The position numbers were made by a program, and so were the translations under genes. A DNA stretch of 45,437 nucleotides from Flavobacteriaceae bacterium (lineage in GTDB: Bacteria; Bacteroidota; Bacteroidia; Flavobacteriales; Flavobacteriaceae): positions 1-45,437 of the forward strand of contig PKDQ01000028.1 of the NCBI GenBank assembly GCA_002862645.1, given 5' to 3'. Positions 34,795 through 44,667 of this stretch are shown piece by piece. Below the pieces are notes generated by a model that made no database searches, was not told the origin of the DNA, and saw nothing but the letters and a program-made list of their open reading frames with translations. How positions within the stretch are numbered: position 1 is the stretch's first letter; each line of letters begins with the position of its first letter.

Positions 34795-37091
34795 TAATTA
34801 ATAACCATCAGTTTTTTAACAGCGCTGTCAAGTCCGTCTTTAGAGGTTATAAAAATAAGATATACACCGCTGCGAACGCGCGCGCCAGAGAATGAACGTA
34901 AATTCCAGCTAATACTGCCACCTTCACTCGTGGTGTCATGGACCAAATTCCCAGCAATGTCGGTTATTTTTACTCTTGTCTTTTGTTGCAATCCTCGAAC
35001 AACAACATTCCCAAAAAAATTGGGGCGTACTGGATTCGGAAAAACACTTGCATCAGACAGGCTCTCGGATTCAACATAAGCATCCCCCTGAAAAGAGACC
35101 ATACCTTTAAGTGTTCCAAAATATACCTTCCCAGACACGTCGTCGATCACAATTGTTTTCACAGATGAGGTTGGAAGTGGGCTGTTTTCCTTGGTAAAAT
35201 GTTGCAAAATTTGGCTGCCATCCTTAGAAATTAAAAACACCCCTGAACTTGCTGTACTGATCCATTTTTGATTATTCCCATCTACTTCAATATCAGAGAT
35301 AAATTGACCGCTTAAAAGTTCCCGCAAGTTTCCACCATCGGAAATAACCACAGCGCGTAATTGCGTATCATCTTCAAAGAAACGGTTGGGTGAATAGAGT
35401 ATTACTAGGCCTTCTTTAGTTCCCACCCAAAGCCGGTTATCTTTGTCAAGGCGAATGCTCCTAATGTCATCCGAAGGCAGGCCCATATCACCACCCATAA
35501 TGCGTTTCATTTGTGGAGGTGATTGTGAAATATCAACGCCTATAAGGCCGCTATTTACACTGCCGAAAAACAAGATTTTATTATTGTAAAACTCAAAAGT
35601 TGAATAACCTGCCTCTTGTTTGTAATCTAAAATCACGTCTGATAGATCGTAGGCAGTCCATTGTCCTGAGGGCGTTCTTTTTTTTAGCCCTTTTTGAACA
35701 TAGCCGGTTAAAGACCAAAGGTTGCCGCTGTCATCAACTAATGCATCACGTACACGAACACTTACATAATCTGGCCCAACAAATGAAAGGCTTTCCAAAC
35801 CACTATTGGTTTCGTTCCAAAGCCCCGCCGGGTTGTTTTCTTCGAAATAAACTATTCCCCTGTGATATGAGCACGCGTAAAACGTTCCTATTTCAGTTGG
35901 GTGAACCGCCACACGAACAAATGGATCTGCATTAAATAATTGGTTGTTGGTAATGTTTTTCCACTGATTTTCAACATGGCGGCTTATTCCGTGTTTTTCA
36001 GCTAAAGAAGGAGTATAAAATAAATTGTACCCTCCATGGGAAATCCAGAGTTCTTGCTGCACGTTCTCGATATCAAAAATGCTGTTAGACAATGGCCCTT
36101 GAGGGCTGATTAAATCAACGTTATTATTATTCGTATAGCGAATAAGTCCTTCGCTAGAGGTCCCTATCCACTTTTGGTCGTTATGGCTTAAGGCAAAGTT
36201 GTAGGAGTTGGGTTTTACACCATCTAAATCGCCTATTGTTTGGGTTCTCACAAAAGATTTATCAGTATCATAAATTCGGTTTGAAACAGTTATCAGCACC
36301 CCATCCTCGTGTGGAGTAATGTTCTTCAACACGCCTGCAAAAGTTGCTTTTTTTTCAACGGTATTCCCCAATTGAAAAAAGGAAAGAGAATTGCCCTCGT
36401 CTTTCGCTGCATACAAGCTATTATCTTGAGCCCAAATGGATGCCCAATTCCCTGTTGGTAAATTATATTTTTCCCAAGACGAGAACTCAAGTTTATTTGG
36501 GTTAGCTTTTGAAGTGCTGAATATCCCTTGCTCAGTCACCGCATATAGACGCATTTCAAAAACCATAGCCTGGTTAACTTTTAACGGGATTTTATATTCA
36601 TGATCAGCATAAAAATAATAGGTTTCGCCAAATTCAAGCGTTTCGGGGTTAACTTCTATGATACCAAAACCAGTAGCTACATATGCTGTATTATCTGCAA
36701 GATGTATATGGTTAATCTGCTTTTTTTCAGCGGAAATTGTGTTGCTTCGTGTGATGCCGCTTTCAAATATTATGTTCTTGGTGTTGATGTTGACCTGGGT
36801 AAGCAGGCCGTTTTCGTGACCAACTAAAATATAGTCCCCATAAGTAGCTAATGCAGAAATAGTATCTCCTGAAAGCCCTTCAACTGTAGAGACGGTTTCA
36901 GATGTTCCTAGAGAGCTGTCAAATAGAAAAAGGGCGTTTTCAGCTGCGCTAACTATCGTTTGATTGCTTAGGGTAACAACGGAGGAATTAGTGTAGGAGT
37001 AGTACGACTCCCAAGCATTAGTTTGCCCCCAGACCATCAGTGGTGCTGAAAGCACTAAACAGGCGATATATTTTTGAAGGGTTGGTTTCAT
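34794..37091 (-). CDS. porZ: PorZ-like propeller protein of the type IX secretion system
   Basis: A 765-residue exported protein with a signal peptide (MKPTLQKYIACLVLSAPLMVWG). Repeats typical of two-component-regulator propellers follow (LDKDNRLWVGTKEGLV, VDGNNQKWISTASSGV, DQKWIGTSSEGLI). It ends in a type A T9SS sorting domain: VFPNPVRPN ... VKITDIAGNLVHD ... SGVYLIFI. PorZ is an outer-membrane-associated part of the T9SS attachment complex in Porphyromonas and its homologue commonly adjoins recO in flavobacteria, as far as I recall. The symbol rests on that layout and the domains. Confidence 0.83.
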   Translation of the reverse strand: MKPTLQKYIACLVLSAPLMVWGQTNAWESYYSYTNSSVVTLSNQTIVSAAENALFLFDSSLGTSETVSTVEGLSGDTISALATYGDYILVGHENGLLTQVNINTKNIIFESGITRSNTISAEKKQINHIHLADNTAYVATGFGIIEVNPETLEFGETYYFYADHEYKIPLKVNQAMVFEMRLYAVTEQGIFSTSKANPNKLEFSSWEKYNLPTGNWASIWAQDNSLYAAKDEGNSLSFFQLGNTVEKKATFAGVLKNITPHEDGVLITVSNRIYDTDKSFVRTQTIGDLDGVKPNSYNFALSHNDQKWIGTSSEGLIRYTNNNNVDLISPQGPLSNSIFDIENVQQELWISHGGYNLFYTPSLAEKHGISRHVENQWKNITNNQLFNADPFVRVAVHPTEIGTFYACSYHRGIVYFEENNPAGLWNETNSGLESLSFVGPDYVSVRVRDALVDDSGNLWSLTGYVQKGLKKRTPSGQWTAYDLSDVILDYKQEAGYSTFEFYNNKILFFGSVNSGLIGVDISQSPPQMKRIMGGDMGLPSDDIRSIRLDKDNRLWVGTKEGLVILYSPNRFFEDDTQLRAVVISDGGNLRELLSGQFISDIEVDGNNQKWISTASSGVFLISKDGSQILQHFTKENSPLPTSSVKTIVIDDVSGKVYFGTLKGMVSFQGDAYVESESLSDASVFPNPVRPNFFGNVVVRGLQQKTRVKITDIAGNLVHDTTSEGGSISWNLRSFSGARVRSGVYLIFITSKDGLDSAVKKLMVIN

Positions 37092-37104
37092 TAGTTGTTA
37101 AACG

Positions 37105-37137
37105 AAAAAAGCGTGACTGTCGTATGTCAAACCACGC
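37105..37137 (-). terminator. Terminator overlapping the end of gdhA
   Basis: On the minus strand GCGTG and CACGC pair across an imperfect loop and are followed by six T. The left arm overlaps the last codons of gdhA (stop at 37127-37129), which lies just before porZ. It would separate gdhA from porZ. Confidence 0.5.
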
Positions 37138-38467
37138 CTTGTGCCAGCATGGCGTCGGCAACCTTAACAAACCCAGCTATGTTAGCTCCCTTTTCATAAT
37201 TAATGCCATCTTTTAGTTTGCCATAGGAAGCGCAAACCTGGTGAATGTCTTTCATGATGGCCTGTAAGCGCTGATCTACTTCTTCTCGTGTCCAACTATA
37301 GCGGAGGGAGTTTTGTGCCATTTCAAGGCCTGAGACTGCCACGCCACCTGCGTTGGAAGCCTTCCCTGGTGCATATAAAACATTATTGCTGTGAAAGTGT
37401 AAAATAGCATCGGGAGTTGAAGGCATATTAGCGCCTTCGCTAACACAATAGCAGCCGTTGGAAATTAGCGTTTTGGCGTCTGCAGCATCAAGCTCATTTT
37501 GTGTGGCGCAGGGCATGGCAATATCACATGAAATGCCCCAAGGTTTTTCGCCCTTATGAAAACTCGCGTTGGTATATTGCTCTACATATTTGTCGATACG
37601 TTGTCGGCTCATATTTTTAAGTTGCATGATAAAGCCCAATTTTTCTTCATCAATGCCGTCTGGATCATGAATAAATCCAGAGGAGTCTGACATCGTTAAA
37701 ACCTTTGCGCCAAGCTGAATAACTTTTTCTGCTGCATATTGTGCCACGTTTCCAGAGCCGGAAATCACAACGTTTTTGCCTGTAAAAGACGCGCCTCGAG
37801 TTTCCATCATATTTTGTGCAAAATATACCGCGCCATATCCTGTTGCCTCAGGACGAATAAGCGAGCCTCCCCAAGAAATACCTTTCCCTGTAAGTACGCC
37901 CGTAAATTCATTTTTTAAGCGCTTGTATTGTCCAAACATATACCCTATTTCTCTTCCGCCGACGCCAATATCACCGGCCGGAATATCTCGGTTCGGGCCA
38001 ATATGACGAAAAAGCTCTGTCATAAAACTTTGACAAAAACGCATAACCTCAGCATCTGATTTGCCTTTTGGGTTAAAATCTGCGCCTCCTTTTCCTCCGC
38101 CCATGGGGAGTGTTGTTAGCGCGTTTTTAAATACTTGCTCAAAAGCCAAAAACTTTAAAATACTAAGGTTAACCGACTCGTGAAACCGTAAGCCTCCTTT
38201 GTATGGGCCAATTGCTGAATTCATTTCAATGCGGTATCCCCTATTTACTCGGATTTCTCCACTATGATCAATCCAAGGCACACGAAACATTACCACTCGC
38301 TCTGGTTCTGCCATACGCATGAGGATGTTTTTTCCGTGATAAATATCGTTTGCAACAATGTAGGGAATAACCGTTTGGGCTACTTCAGAAACAGCCTGCA
38401 TAAACTCGGGCTCGTTGGTGTTGCGTTGACTTACTTCTTGTAAAAAAGCATTGATGATTTTTTCCAT
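37127..38467 (-). CDS. gdhA: NADP-specific glutamate dehydrogenase
   Basis: A 446-residue hexameric enzyme that aminates 2-oxoglutarate to glutamate with NADPH. The catalytic lysine Lys126 is in the family block LPMGGGKGGADFNPKG, and GPYKGGLRFH precedes it at about residues 88-96. The nucleotide-binding GSGNVAQ motif lies near 247. The length fits the 450-residue NADP class. A TACATTTA at 38486-38493 may be the -7 box. It follows the cystathionine enzyme gene by 39 bases on the same strand. Confidence 0.96.
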   Translation of the reverse strand: MEKIINAFLQEVSQRNTNEPEFMQAVSEVAQTVIPYIVANDIYHGKNILMRMAEPERVVMFRVPWIDHSGEIRVNRGYRIEMNSAIGPYKGGLRFHESVNLSILKFLAFEQVFKNALTTLPMGGGKGGADFNPKGKSDAEVMRFCQSFMTELFRHIGPNRDIPAGDIGVGGREIGYMFGQYKRLKNEFTGVLTGKGISWGGSLIRPEATGYGAVYFAQNMMETRGASFTGKNVVISGSGNVAQYAAEKVIQLGAKVLTMSDSSGFIHDPDGIDEEKLGFIMQLKNMSRQRIDKYVEQYTNASFHKGEKPWGISCDIAMPCATQNELDAADAKTLISNGCYCVSEGANMPSTPDAILHFHSNNVLYAPGKASNAGGVAVSGLEMAQNSLRYSWTREEVDQRLQAIMKDIHQVCASYGKLKDGINYEKGANIAGFVKVADAMLAQGVV

Positions 38468-38506
38468 GACTCTCGATTTGAAACTTAAATGTATGTATTA
38501 TTTTAT

Positions 38507-39661
38507 TTAACTCAAGGCTTGAGTTAAATCAACAATCAAATCTTTACTGTCTTCAATCCCAACACTGAGGCGAATCAGGCCGTCTGTAACACCTGTTTTT
38601 TCACGTTTTTCTTTAGGAATAGATGCGTGTGTCATACTTGCGGGGTGGCCTGCAAGGCTTTCTACACCACCTAAGGATTCTGCCAAAGTAAATACTTGAA
38701 GTGAGGACACAATGGCAACTGCTTTTTCAAGGCTATTATCTTTATGCACAAACGAAATCATCCCTCCGAAATCATCCATTTGGGCCTTGGCTACTTCGTG
38801 GTTGGGGTGGGTTTCAAATCCAGGCCAATACACTTTTTGAATATTGGGATGTTGTGCTAAAAATTCAGCGACAGCACGTCCGTTTTCACAATGGCGCTGC
38901 ATACGTACGTGAAGGGTCTTTATTCCGCGTAATACCAAAAAGGCGTCCATTGGGCCCGGTACGGCACCACTTGCATTTTGAATGAATGCCAGTCGGTTGG
39001 CTAAATCCGTATCATTTACGACCAGTGACCCAAGAACAACATCGCTGTGTCCGCCTAAGTATTTTGTGGCAGAGTGCATAACAATGTCGGCGCCTAGTTC
39101 CAATGGTCGCTGTAAATAGGGAGAGGCAAAGGTGTTATCAACAGCAAGCAAAAGCTTGTGTGCTTCAGCTAGTGCTGCCATCGCCTTAATGTCTATGACT
39201 TGCATGAGTGGATTAGTGGGTGTTTCTACCCAAAGCAATTTGGTGTTTGTATTAATATGCTTTTCAACTGCTCCCATATCACCCATTGGAACAAAATGAA
39301 AGGTAATGCCATAAGCAGCGAACATCTTGTCAAAAATCCGATAGGTTCCGCCATATAAATCGTTTGTTGACACCACCTCATCGCCAGGTTTTAAAAGTTT
39401 TATTACCGCATCAATAGCGGCCATTCCTGAAGCAAATGCGAGCGCATGTGCCCCCGACTCAATATTGGCCAGTGAGGCTTCTAATGCAGATCGTGTTGGG
39501 TTGTGTGATCGGCTGTACTCATACCCTAGGTGTGTACCCGGCTTTTCTTGCGCATAGGTAGATGTAAAATAAACGGGGGGCATCACAGAACCATAGGCTT
39601 TGTCGGGTTGTTGGCCGCCATGAATGGTTCGGGAGTTGAAGTATAGTTTCTTTTTTGCCAT
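38507..39661 (-). CDS. Cystathionine gamma-synthase-like PLP enzyme
   Basis: A 384-residue enzyme of the Cys/Met metabolism PLP family. Lys200 in SATKYLGGHSD binds PLP, and the block YEYSRSHNPTRSALE (about 48-62) and the C-terminal ESLGGVESLAGHPA are typical. Such proteins make cystathionine from O-succinyl- or O-acetylhomoserine and cysteine (MetB-like) or cleave it (gamma-lyase). The sequence cannot decide between synthase and lyase, so no symbol is given. Length and motifs fit either. Confidence 0.92.
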   Translation of the reverse strand: MAKKKLYFNSRTIHGGQQPDKAYGSVMPPVYFTSTYAQEKPGTHLGYEYSRSHNPTRSALEASLANIESGAHALAFASGMAAIDAVIKLLKPGDEVVSTNDLYGGTYRIFDKMFAAYGITFHFVPMGDMGAVEKHINTNTKLLWVETPTNPLMQVIDIKAMAALAEAHKLLLAVDNTFASPYLQRPLELGADIVMHSATKYLGGHSDVVLGSLVVNDTDLANRLAFIQNASGAVPGPMDAFLVLRGIKTLHVRMQRHCENGRAVAEFLAQHPNIQKVYWPGFETHPNHEVAKAQMDDFGGMISFVHKDNSLEKAVAIVSSLQVFTLAESLGGVESLAGHPASMTHASIPKEKREKTGVTDGLIRLSVGIEDSKDLIVDLTQALS

Positions 39662-39676
39662 ATTTTGTTAAAAGTA

Positions 39677-39684
39677 CAAATGTA
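39677..39684 (-). promoter_or_regulatory. -7 promoter box for the cystathionine gamma-synthase-like gene (TACATTTG)
   Basis: The minus strand reads TACATTTG, a perfect TAnnTTTG match, 15 bases before the ATG at 39661. No clear -33 TTG is seen. The divergent gene has its own near match (GACATTTG at 39729-39736), which also forms a small GACA-TTTG-TGTC hairpin just before its ATG. Confidence 0.5.
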
Positions 39685-39743
39685 TTTAAGTTTGACTAAA
39701 GGGCATTTAATAATTCATTTATTTAATAGACATTTGTGTCATT

Positions 39744-40100
39744 ATGAAAAATACCTTTCTTTATCTTTCTACTTGTTCTACCTGTTTGCGTATCATCAAA
39801 TCTTTGGGTATAGAAGACGCTGATTTTTTGCAAAACGTAAAAGAACAAATGGTAACTCCAGCGCAATTGGCCTTTTTATACAACTACACCAACAGTTATG
39901 AAGGGCTTATAAACAAGCGCGGGCGTGTCTATTCTCAAATGAAACGAGAAGGGATTATGTTTTCAGAAGCAGTATATAAGACTTTGCTTGAAAATGAGTA
40001 CAGCTGTCTCAAGCGACCCATACTCATTTGGGATAACACGGTTTTTTTAGGCAACGCCAAAGCGATTGTTGCTCAAATGAAAGCCACACTTGATGGATAA
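39744..40100 (+). CDS. ArsC-family thioredoxin-fold protein
   Basis: A 118-residue protein of the ArsC/Spx family. The N-terminal CSTC motif (Cys11 and Cys14, in STCSTCLR) sits after the first strand, and the conserved RPILIWDN segment comes near residue 90. True arsenate reductases have one Cys and a distinctive Arg trio; this CxxC form resembles the Spx/MgsR branch or other poorly studied flavobacterial members, so arsenate reduction is unproven. It is divergent from the cystathionine enzyme gene and overlaps the EamA gene by eight bases. Confidence 0.8.
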   Translation: MKNTFLYLSTCSTCLRIIKSLGIEDADFLQNVKEQMVTPAQLAFLYNYTNSYEGLINKRGRVYSQMKREGIMFSEAVYKTLLENEYSCLKRPILIWDNTVFLGNAKAIVAQMKATLDG

Positions 40101-40986
40101 ACGAACACTTGCGCTTTTGGCTGCGCTGGGAGCAACAACCATATACGGTCTTAGCCATACCATTGCCAAAGAGGTGATGCCAACCTATATTCAAGGGTTT
40201 GGCTTTGTACAAGTCCGCCTTTTAGGGGCGGCCGTTTTGTTTTGGTTAGTAAGTCTTTTTATCCCACAACAAAAAATAGCCCGTGCTGATCTTCCTAAGA
40301 TGTTGCTTTGTGCGCTTTTGGGCATGGTCGTTAACATGCTCTGCTTTTTTAAAGGTATTGAACTTTCTACGCCCATAAATAGTGCTGTACTAATAACCAT
40401 TACGCCCATATTGGTGTTTGTGTTTTCTGCAATTCTCATAAAAGAACGTCTTTTGCTCCCTAGAGTTGTAGGGGTTGTATTGGGTTTTATAGGGGCTTTG
40501 GTTTTAATTGTTTTTGGAAATGAAATCCGCCAAGATGCGCCTAATATTCCGTTAGGGAATGCCTTATTTGTTCTCAATGCCTCATCTTTTGGGCTGTATT
40601 TGGTTTTAGTCAAATCTTTGTCCACTAAATACACAACGGTACACTTGTTAAAGTGGTTGTTTTTATTTGGGTTTATTATGGCGCTTCCCATAAGTTACCC
40701 AGAGTTTAGTCAAGTCAATTGGACTGCTTTGCCTTATGAAGCGGTGTGGCGCTTTGCGTTTGTAGTAATAGGAACAACGTTTATGACTTACCTACTAAAT
40801 GTTTATGCGCTCAAGCAGCTCAAGGCAAGTACGGTTGGGGTGTTTACGTATTTGCAACCGCTGATTGGTATTGCATATGCCATTATGGTAGGAGCAGATG
40901 GATTAACAGCCTATAAGCTTGGTGCAGGAGGTGTCGTATTACTTGGAGTTTATTTGGTAACCAAACGATATAAATCGAAAATTTAG
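40093..40986 (+). CDS. EamA/DMT-family transporter
   Basis: A 297-residue inner-membrane protein with about ten hydrophobic helices and two EamA halves (about residues 5-140 and 150-290). The second half contains GVFTYLQPLIGIAYAI, a family signature. The start was put at the ATG at 40093, the TTG one codon upstream being less likely. The substrate is unknown; relatives export amino acids, metabolites or nucleotide sugars. Its first eight bases overlap the end of the ArsC-like gene (ATGGATAA), so translation is coupled. Confidence 0.9.
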   Translation: MDKRTLALLAALGATTIYGLSHTIAKEVMPTYIQGFGFVQVRLLGAAVLFWLVSLFIPQQKIARADLPKMLLCALLGMVVNMLCFFKGIELSTPINSAVLITITPILVFVFSAILIKERLLLPRVVGVVLGFIGALVLIVFGNEIRQDAPNIPLGNALFVLNASSFGLYLVLVKSLSTKYTTVHLLKWLFLFGFIMALPISYPEFSQVNWTALPYEAVWRFAFVVIGTTFMTYLLNVYALKQLKASTVGVFTYLQPLIGIAYAIMVGADGLTAYKLGAGGVVLLGVYLVTKRYKSKI

Positions 40987-42329
40987 TAGGCTTTCTCTTC
41001 GCCTCTAAAAATATTTAGAACAGTTTGAATTACAATTTTGATGTCTAGCGCAAAAGACCAGTTACGAATATAGAACATGTCATATTTGATTCGATGCTTC
41101 ATTTCAATATCGTTATCGATTCCGCCTCTAGCTCCGCTAACTTGTGCTAACCCTGTAATGCCAGGCTTTAAGTACATGCGTTTTGAATAATCATCAAATA
41201 TCTTGCTGTACCTATCATTTTGTGATATTAAGTTGGGACGAGGTCCAACAATAGACATTTGTCCGAAAAAGACATTAAAAAACTGGGGGAGTTCATCAAT
41301 GCTAGTTTTACGAATAAATTTACCTATTCGTGTGATTCTTGTATCATTTCTAGATGCTGATTTTTCAGTTCTGTTATTAACCGCCATAGATCTAAGCTTT
41401 ATACACGAGAACGGTTTTTTAAACCGGCCTGGTCTTTTTTGAATAAAAAATAGTGGGCCTTTTGAATCTGCCAAAATCAAGGCTGCTATAAGGGGAATAA
41501 ACCAAGATAAAAGCACGATAATCACGAGCCCAGAAAAAATAATGTCAAAGATTCTTTTCTGAGTTCTATGAAAAATTGAATCTAATGGGCTTACATGGTG
41601 TGATACTACTTGTGTAAGACCATAAAATTGGGCATTTCTTACGGTAATGGGAGGGTTATAACTTGAAATAAGTTTTATACTAGTCTGTTTTTCCCAGTTT
41701 AAATTTAATATGTGGGCATTCGAATCATCTAAAACGACCTCTAGAGGCACGTATAGAGATTGTATACTGTTTTCTTGAATTGTTTGTTCTAATTGGTCAA
41801 CAGAAGTTTCTTCAAAGAGTGTTTTGTCTGCTCGATAAATGTTAAACCCTGTTCTTTTTAGATCAACTACATCTTTAATAAAATTATCCCCTAGCCCTGA
41901 ATTATGTACCAATATGTTTTCCTGAAAAAGGGGAATCCTTTTCCTAAGTTTGAATAGTACTATTAAGGCCCCTGCTTTTATAAGAAAAATACTCGCTGTA
42001 AATTTGATAAATGAAATAGTATTCCAAACAAATTTATCTGAAAAAAAAGAGGTGGATATAATGAGAAGTGATCCACAAAAGAAAAAAAATAAAATAAAGC
42101 GCTGTAATTGTTTTGTAAAAGTCAAATTACGCTCATAGTTATAAAAACGTGACATAATTCCACTAAGTACGCATATAGATACTAATACAAAGGCTGCTGT
42201 TGTGCTATTATTGAACAAAAAGGCAGATCTAAGGGTGATCAAGGAACAAACAAGAAGTGACCCCCACTCAAAAAACCAGAAAGGTAGATATTTTAAAAAC
42301 TTAAAGTTTTCTTGTATACTTTTACTCAA
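40983..42329 (-). CDS. Polyprenyl-phosphate glycosylphosphotransferase (bacterial sugar transferase)
   Basis: A 448-residue membrane protein that starts surface polysaccharide repeat units by moving a sugar phosphate onto undecaprenyl phosphate. Four hydrophobic segments fill residues about 14-130, a soluble domain follows, and a fifth segment leads into the catalytic domain: KRIFDIIFSG, FIQKRPGRFKKPFSCIKLRSM, TSIDELPQFFNVFFGQMSIVGPRP. This is the WbaP/WcaJ architecture. The start is a TTG at 42329; an in-frame stop (42345) lies 16 bases upstream and the first ATG is far inside. It is last in the wzy-like-ugd-uxs series and its stop shares a TTAG with EamA. Confidence 0.93.
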   Translation of the reverse strand: MSKSIQENFKFLKYLPFWFFEWGSLLVCSLITLRSAFLFNNSTTAAFVLVSICVLSGIMSRFYNYERNLTFTKQLQRFILFFFFCGSLLIISTSFFSDKFVWNTISFIKFTASIFLIKAGALIVLFKLRKRIPLFQENILVHNSGLGDNFIKDVVDLKRTGFNIYRADKTLFEETSVDQLEQTIQENSIQSLYVPLEVVLDDSNAHILNLNWEKQTSIKLISSYNPPITVRNAQFYGLTQVVSHHVSPLDSIFHRTQKRIFDIIFSGLVIIVLLSWFIPLIAALILADSKGPLFFIQKRPGRFKKPFSCIKLRSMAVNNRTEKSASRNDTRITRIGKFIRKTSIDELPQFFNVFFGQMSIVGPRPNLISQNDRYSKIFDDYSKRMYLKPGITGLAQVSGARGGIDNDIEMKHRIKYDMFYIRNWSFALDIKIVIQTVLNIFRGEEKAY

Positions 42330-42388
42330 TAGTATTAATGTTGGTTAAGTAAAATAACGGTATTGTAGGGGGCTTATTGTATATCTGG

Positions 42389-43372
42389 CTAAGATTTAAA
42401 AGACGAAAAATCTCTATGTTCCATTTTATTTAATTCTTCACGACTTAAAGACTTAAAGTAATCATAGGTGCGTTGCATACCTTCTTTACGGCGAATTTTA
42501 GGCTGCCATCCCAATATTTCTCTTGCCTTAGTAATGTCGGGCTTGCGTTGAAGCGGGTCGTTTTTGGGTAAGGGTTTAAAGACTATTTTTTGATCGGTTC
42601 CCGTTAATTTAATAATTTCCTTTGCAAAATCTAAGATGGATATTTCATCGGGATTGCCAATATTTACAGGTAAATGATAATCGCTTAAAAGCAAGCGGTA
42701 AATTCCCTCTATTTCGTCTTCAACAAAGCAAAAGGAGCGCGTTTGAGAGCCATCGCCAAAAACAGTCAGGTCTTCTCCTCTCAGAGCTTGTCCCATAAAG
42801 GCAGGTATTACCCTGCCGTCGTTTAAGCGCATTCTTGGCCCATAGGTGTTGAAAATACGTATGATCCGGGTATCCACGGCATGATAGCGATGATACGCCA
42901 TGGTAATAGACTCCAAATAGCGTTTCGCTTCGTCATACACACCCCTAGGGCCAATGGTGTTTACATTGCCAAAATAGTCTTCAGTTTGTGGGTGTACAAG
43001 GGGGTCGCCATAGATTTCGGACGTAGAGGCCACCAAAATACGCGCATTTTTTGCTCTCGCTAATCCTAGTACATTGTGGGTTCCAAGGGCACCAACCTTA
43101 AGTGTTTGTATAGGGATTTTTAAATAATCTATTGGGCTGGCAGGAGATGCAAAATGAAGGATATAATCCAACTCTTCCTTTATGTCAATAAATTCACACA
43201 CATCGTGATGAACAAATCGAAAGTTTGGATTTTCTTCTAAGTGCGCTATATTAGACATCGAGCCTGTAATGAGATTATCCATACCAATAACGGAAATGTC
43301 ATTGGCAAGCAACTTATCACATAAATGCGAGCCTAAAAAGCCTGCTGCTCCTGTAACTAGTGCTTTTCTCAT
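42389..43372 (-). CDS. uxs: UDP-glucuronate decarboxylase (UDP-xylose synthase)
   Basis: A 327-residue SDR-family enzyme that turns UDP-glucuronate into UDP-xylose. The NAD-binding [10 protein letters not shown] (8-17), the STSEIYGDP block (117-124) and the catalytic YDEAK (Tyr146, Lys150) are present, as is the [10 protein letters not shown] segment seen in this family. The Arg of [18 protein letters not shown] is shared with Uxs proteins. The start overlaps the ugd stop as ATGA (43369-43372), so it would use the product of Ugd directly. Confidence 0.92.
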   Translation of the reverse strand: MRKALVTGAAGFLGSHLCDKLLANDISVIGMDNLITGSMSNIAHLEENPNFRFVHHDVCEFIDIKEELDYILHFASPASPIDYLKIPIQTLKVGALGTHNVLGLARAKNARILVASTSEIYGDPLVHPQTEDYFGNVNTIGPRGVYDEAKRYLESITMAYHRYHAVDTRIIRIFNTYGPRMRLNDGRVIPAFMGQALRGEDLTVFGDGSQTRSFCFVEDEIEGIYRLLLSDYHLPVNIGNPDEISILDFAKEIIKLTGTDQKIVFKPLPKNDPLQRKPDITKAREILGWQPKIRRKEGMQRTYDYFKSLSREELNKMEHRDFSSFKS

Positions 43373-44667
43373 CTGCCAATGGAATAATAATCAACCCCTA
43401 AGGTTGTCATCTCCTTTGGGTTGTATATGTTACGACCGTCAAAAATAACCTTGCACTTGAGGGCGCTTTTTAGGATGTCAAAATTCGGATTTCTAAAGGC
43501 GTGCCATTCCGTACAAATTAGTAGCGCATCTGCATCCTTAACTGCACCCATCATACTTGTCGCAAAGGATATACTATTACCTAATTTTGACATTACATTA
43601 TCCATTGCCTCAGGGTCAAATGCCGTAACAATAGCTCCTGCTGCGAGCAACTTATCAATCATATATAAGGCAGGTGCCTCACGTATGTCGTCTGTATCGG
43701 GCTTGAATGCCAATCCCCAAACAGCTATTTTTTTCCCTTTTAAATCCCCTTTAAAGTAGGTCTCAATTTTAGGAAATAATACGGTTTTTTGTTGCTCGTT
43801 AACCTGGATTACGCTATCTAAAATAGCAAAGTGATGTTGGGCGTCTTTCCCCGATTTGTGTAATGCCTTTACATCTTTAGGAAAACACGACCCGCCATAG
43901 CCGATTCCAGGGAACAAAAAACGTTTGCCAATACGCTCATCAAGTCCCATACCCATGCGTACATCATCCACGTTCGCGCCTACCTTTTCACAATAGTTTG
44001 CAATTTCATTCATGTAGGTGATTTTGGTCGCCAAAAAGGCATTAGCTGCATATTTAGTTAGCTCCGCGGATTTGATATCCATAAATACAATAGGGTTGCC
44101 TGTGCGCACAAACGTCTTGTAAAGATTTTCAATAATATTTTTGGCGCGTTCCGACTCCACACCAACAACTACCCTGTCGGGTTTCATAAAGTCCTCTACT
44201 GCAAAGCCTTCGCGTAAAAATTCAGGATTAGATGCCATGTCAAAGGGTACGTCGGTTTTTGCCTTTATTACTGCTTTTACACGCTCACCAGTCCCCACAG
44301 GAACCGTACTCTTGCTAATCACGATTTTATACTCTTTCATCAACTCTCCAATTTGATTAGCGACACCTAAAACATAGGAGAGATCTGCTGATCCGTCTTC
44401 ATCTTCTGGAGTTGGAAGGGCCAAGAAAATCACTTCCCCATAATCAACGCCCTCTTCAATTTTAGAGGAAAAATGAAGTCTCCCTGATTTGATATTACGC
44501 TTAAAGTAGGTTTCTAAATGTGGTTCATAAATGGGCACCTCGCCATTTTGCATTTTGGCTACCTTGGCTGTGTCAATATCAATACACAACACATCATTGC
44601 CAGCTTCTGCCAAACAAGTTCCAGTTACTAAGCCTACGTAACCCGTGCCTACTATGGTTATTTTCAT
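43369..44667 (-). CDS. ugd: UDP-glucose 6-dehydrogenase
   Basis: A 432-residue enzyme that oxidises UDP-glucose twice with NAD+ to UDP-glucuronate. It has the N-terminal GTGYVG (7-12) NAD motif, the STVPVGTGE loop (120-128), the catalytic Cys261 in [10 protein letters not shown], and the C-terminal UDP-binding domain with [15 protein letters not shown]. Its stop overlaps the uxs start by four bases, and the end of the preceding polymerase gene overlaps its 5' end by 74 bases. Confidence 0.96.
   Translation of the reverse strand: MKITIVGTGYVGLVTGTCLAEAGNDVLCIDIDTAKVAKMQNGEVPIYEPHLETYFKRNIKSGRLHFSSKIEEGVDYGEVIFLALPTPEDEDGSADLSYVLGVANQIGELMKEYKIVISKSTVPVGTGERVKAVIKAKTDVPFDMASNPEFLREGFAVEDFMKPDRVVVGVESERAKNIIENLYKTFVRTGNPIVFMDIKSAELTKYAANAFLATKITYMNEIANYCEKVGANVDDVRMGMGLDERIGKRFLFPGIGYGGSCFPKDVKALHKSGKDAQHHFAILDSVIQVNEQQKTVLFPKIETYFKGDLKGKKIAVWGLAFKPDTDDIREAPALYMIDKLLAAGAIVTAFDPEAMDNVMSKLGNSISFATSMMGAVKDADALLICTEWHAFRNPNFDILKSALKCKVIFDGRNIYNPKEMTTLGVDYYSIGR

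Noticed and set aside
39744-40100. An arsenic resistance gene
   Set aside because: The CxxC form of the ArsC fold and lack of other ars genes do not support arsenate reduction.
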